Below, in pieces: positions 6,383-7,527 of a stretch of DNA of 7,527 nucleotides; within the stretch, counting starts at the first letter, position 1, and each line of letters begins with the position of its first letter. The notes under the pieces were generated by a model. That model had not been told where the DNA came from. It made no database searches and saw only the letters and a program-made list of their open reading frames with translations. A program made the translations under genes and the position numbers. Origin of the DNA: 2-01-FULL-39-10-A sp964525395. Lineage in GTDB: Bacteria > Patescibacteriota > Microgenomatia > Levybacterales > UBA12049. The DNA is taken from assembly GCA_964525395.1 (NCBI GenBank), contig CAZGGU010000030.1, positions 1-7,527 on the forward strand, read 5' to 3'.

Positions 6383-6391
6383 TTGGATCGG

Positions 6392-6616
6392 GTGAATCCA
6401 GTTCTACTAGTGATCATCGTACTTTGTGCGTTGGTTGCATGGTTCAATTATTACCGAGCATCTCTCCAAGACTCATCACTTAGTCCTGCACTCATGGATC
6501 TACCAACCATTTGGAGAAATCCTAGGTTGAGATTGCAAGTGTTTGGGCCAAGTGCTCTTGGTGCGGTTTGTGTCGGTATCCAAATCATCCTGTTGGTTAA
6601 TCGCTCACAAGCATAG
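6392..6616 (+). CDS. Small hypothetical membrane protein (74 aa)
   Basis: I do not recognise it. The protein from GTG 6392 has two hydrophobic segments: PVLLVIIVLCALVAWFNYY near the N-terminus, and a C-terminal helix (about 51-70) containing VCVGIQIILLV. A polar loop of about 28 residues with WRNPRLRLQ lies between them. It is probably a two-pass inner-membrane protein with a cationic loop. The start was chosen from the SD spacing; an in-frame TTG at 6383 would add three residues. It is the first gene after the structured leader, and the next gene begins 10 nt after its stop. The base composition is nearer to the left flank than to the com genes. Its membrane role is unknown. Confidence 0.65.
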   Translation: MNPVLLVIIVLCALVAWFNYYRASLQDSSLSPALMDLPTIWRNPRLRLQVFGPSALGAVCVGIQIILLVNRSQA

Positions 6617-6626
6617 GAGTTCATCC

Positions 6627-6926
6627 ATGAAGCGCAAGTTTCGGTATAAGTCAGAAGAACGTGATCGGAAGTTTTCGAGCTTCATCATGGTTCTTATCGC
6701 TCTTGTTCTCGCCATCTGTGCGATTGTACATTTCGGCGACAGCATCGAAGCATTCAGGCTTGGTTATGCGGTAGAGACGCAAGTCAACTTCATTCTGGGT
6801 CTGGTGCTGATTGCATTCAGTGTCTTTTTCATCGTGGTCGTTTATGTTTGGGCGCATCATGCCTCCAAGCAAACGATCGTCGATGATGACGATCCTGATG
6901 TCAACTTCCGTGACGGGCCTTTCTAA
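6627..6926 (+). CDS. Small hypothetical membrane protein (99 aa)
   Basis: ATG 6627 is preferred over upstream in-frame starts because AGGAG (6615-6619) sits 7 nt before it and it follows the previous stop by 10 nt. The N-terminus is strongly basic (MKRKFRYKSEERDRKF). Two membrane helices follow, at about 18-36 (FSSFIMVLIALVLAICAIV) and 55-77 (FILGLVLIAFSVFFIVVVYVWAH). The C-terminal tail is acidic (VDDDDPDVNFRDGPF). The positive-inside rule puts the N-terminus in the cytoplasm, and the tail would be cytoplasmic as well. I do not recognise a family. The opposite-charge tails could be protein contacts, which is speculation. GC is moderate (28/60 at 6661-6720), unlike the core. Confidence 0.7.
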   Translation: MKRKFRYKSEERDRKFSSFIMVLIALVLAICAIVHFGDSIEAFRLGYAVETQVNFILGLVLIAFSVFFIVVVYVWAHHASKQTIVDDDDPDVNFRDGPF

Positions 6927-6934
6927 GACTAAAT

Positions 6935-6951
6935 AGCTCGAAAGGAGCTGA
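6935..6951 (+). repeat. SD module copy 1 (GAAAGGAGCTGA) with small hairpin
   Basis: GAAAGGAGCTGA (6940-6951) recurs exactly at 7175-7186 and 7397-7408. Here AGCTC (6935-6939) can pair with GAGCT (6945-6949), partly masking the SD. The next start, GTG 6956, lies 8 nt after AGGAG. Confidence 0.6.
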
Positions 6952-6955
6952 AGTC

Positions 6956-7171
6956 GTGCTAGTTTTTCGTGCGCTGATCTTCCTTACAGGTTGTCAAGCG
7001 CCTAAATCTATCGCCCTATTATTGTCAGATATAGGAATTGATTTCACGATTCCGGAAGGTTTCGTCATCGTTCCTTGTTTTCTCACAGGAATGATTTTTG
7101 TGGCTTTGAGTTTTCTTTTTTGGCCGCCGGGATCATTCATTGCAGTTTATAAAAAGCCAAAGTCAAACTAG
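6956..7171 (+). CDS. Small hypothetical membrane protein (71 aa)
   Basis: It starts at GTG 6956 behind the shared SD module. The protein has a hydrophobic N-terminus (MLVFRALIFLTGCQA) and a strong membrane segment at about 37-56 (FVIVPCFLTGMIFVALSFLFW), and ends in a basic tail (YKKPKSN). LTGC at 10-13 resembles a lipobox, but the hydrophobic stretch before it is shorter than a normal lipoprotein signal, so I do not call it a lipoprotein. It is unrecognised and lies in a run of four such small membrane genes with 10-29 nt gaps. Confidence 0.6.
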   Translation: MLVFRALIFLTGCQAPKSIALLLSDIGIDFTIPEGFVIVPCFLTGMIFVALSFLFWPPGSFIAVYKKPKSN

Positions 7172-7172
7172 C

Positions 7173-7186
7173 TAGAAAGGAGCTGA
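7173..7186 (+). repeat. SD module copy 2
   Basis: The exact copy of GAAAGGAGCTGA is at 7175-7186. AGCT at 7170-7173 can pair with AGCT at 7181-7184. GTG 7189 follows AGGAG by 6 nt. Confidence 0.6.
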
Positions 7187-7188
7187 AA

Positions 7189-7398
7189 GTGGAGATCATC
7201 TTCATATCAGCAGGATTAAACCTTATTGCTGCTTTCTTTGTCTATAAGGTACTCCGTATCTATAGAAAAGAAGAAAAAGCAAAGGGAATTCCCTTTAGCC
7301 TTCCGACCTATATCGCGCGAGCTTTTCCGCTTTGGATTGGTCTCATTGCGTTATTAATCATGGTTGAACGAGCTTGTAGATTAGTTAGCAGTGGCTGA
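7189..7398 (+). CDS. Small hypothetical membrane protein (69 aa)
   Basis: It starts at GTG 7189 after SD module 2 and ends at TGA 7396-7398, which overlaps SD module 3. It has two hydrophobic segments, IIFISAGLNLIAAFFVYKVL (3-22) and about 43-60 (IARAFPLWIGLIALLIMV), joined by a very basic loop (RIYRKEEKAKG). It is likely a hairpin-type inner-membrane protein with a cytoplasmic loop. No family is recognised. The fixed spacing and identical SD suggest coordinated expression with the genes on both sides. Confidence 0.62.
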   Translation: MEIIFISAGLNLIAAFFVYKVLRIYRKEEKAKGIPFSLPTYIARAFPLWIGLIALLIMVERACRLVSSG

Positions 7399-7408
7399 AA
7401 GGAGCTGA
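7397..7408 (+). repeat. SD module copy 3
   Basis: The third exact GAAAGGAGCTGA overlaps the preceding TGA stop. GGCT (7393-7396) can pair with AGCT (7403-7406) using one G-U. ATG 7410 follows AGGAG by 5 nt. Confidence 0.6.
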
Positions 7409-7409
7409 G

Positions 7410-7527
7410 ATGAAGGTCTATATCTTGCGTGGTTTACCGGGTTCCGGTAAAACTACGTTCGTGAAGACGATTGGTGAGATGCATCCATTTTTTCAGATCT
7501 GCAGTGCAGATAAGTACTTCCTTGATG
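7410..7527 (+). CDS. P-loop kinase/ATPase, AAA_33-like (N-terminal 39 aa, cut by window)
   Basis: The visible start is MKVYILRGLPGSGKTTF: a beta strand leading straight into a Walker A motif (GLPGSGKT, residues 8-15). The segment ICSADKYFLD (30-39) follows. A [CS]-A-D-x-Y-F pattern about 20 residues after the P-loop is typical of the AAA_33 group, which includes phage T4-like polynucleotide kinases and N4BP2-type proteins that phosphorylate nucleic-acid ends or small molecules. The substrate cannot be told from this fragment, and Walker B and the lid are beyond the edge. It is the only gene on the right flank with a recognisable fold and lies 11 nt after the small membrane gene, using the same SD module. 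AAA_33 kinases are common in phages, which modestly supports an accessory-DNA origin. Confidence 0.85.
   Translation, partial: MKVYILRGLPGSGKTTFVKTIGEMHPFFQICSADKYFLD

Noticed and set aside
1..7527. CRISPR arrays, tRNA or rRNA genes
   Set aside because: No regularly spaced repeats, tRNA cloverleaf or rRNA signature was found by eye on either strand.

Overview
The window looks like a mosaic. A 5-kb AT-rich chromosomal block (about 960-6100) sits between two stretches of higher GC that carry short, densely packed genes with strong Shine-Dalgarno (SD) sites. The core encodes a compact leucyl-tRNA synthetase (leuS), a membrane-anchored SLBB + helix-hairpin-helix ComEA-like protein, and a ComEC DNA-uptake channel split into a membrane half and a metallo-beta-lactamase half. 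Gene order, protein style and AT-rich leaders without SD sites suggest a candidate-phyla-radiation (Patescibacteria, perhaps Parcubacteria-like) bacterium. This is inferred from the protein texture and not proven by any marker in the window.

Layout. 1-770: the tail of one gene, an unknown 131-aa protein and a 101-aa zinc-ribbon protein, tightly spaced or overlapping and read rightward. 771-960: no large gene, but a 14-codon ORF with a good SD and a strongly self-complementary segment that folds on paper into a branched RNA. 961-1094: an extended -10 promoter and a very AT-rich leader for leuS. 1095-6100: leuS, comEA, comEC (N part) and comEC (MBL part), apparently one operon with spacings of 20 nt, a 1-nt overlap and a 59-nt overlap. 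6101-6391: a near-consensus extended -10 promoter followed by a second, different, highly structured RNA or leader. 6392-7398: four unrecognised small proteins of 69-99 aa, each with predicted membrane segments; three junctions share the same 12-nt SD module. 7410-end: the start of a P-loop kinase/ATPase (AAA_33/polynucleotide-kinase-like).

How the parts may work together. ComEA would bind incoming DNA at the cell surface. The ComEC membrane half would pass it across the membrane, and the MBL half would be the associated nuclease-like domain. leuS is housekeeping and probably only shares the transcript. The flanking small-gene stretches resemble phage, plasmid or island genes, but none has a recognisable function except the P-loop kinase. 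Both structured RNAs, one on each side of the core, carry the same unusual hairpin (GGAC-AUUGC or AUUUGC-GUCC inside an A/T-rich stem). This is the most interesting unexplained signal: either a recurring RNA element of the accessory DNA or a mark of the junctions.
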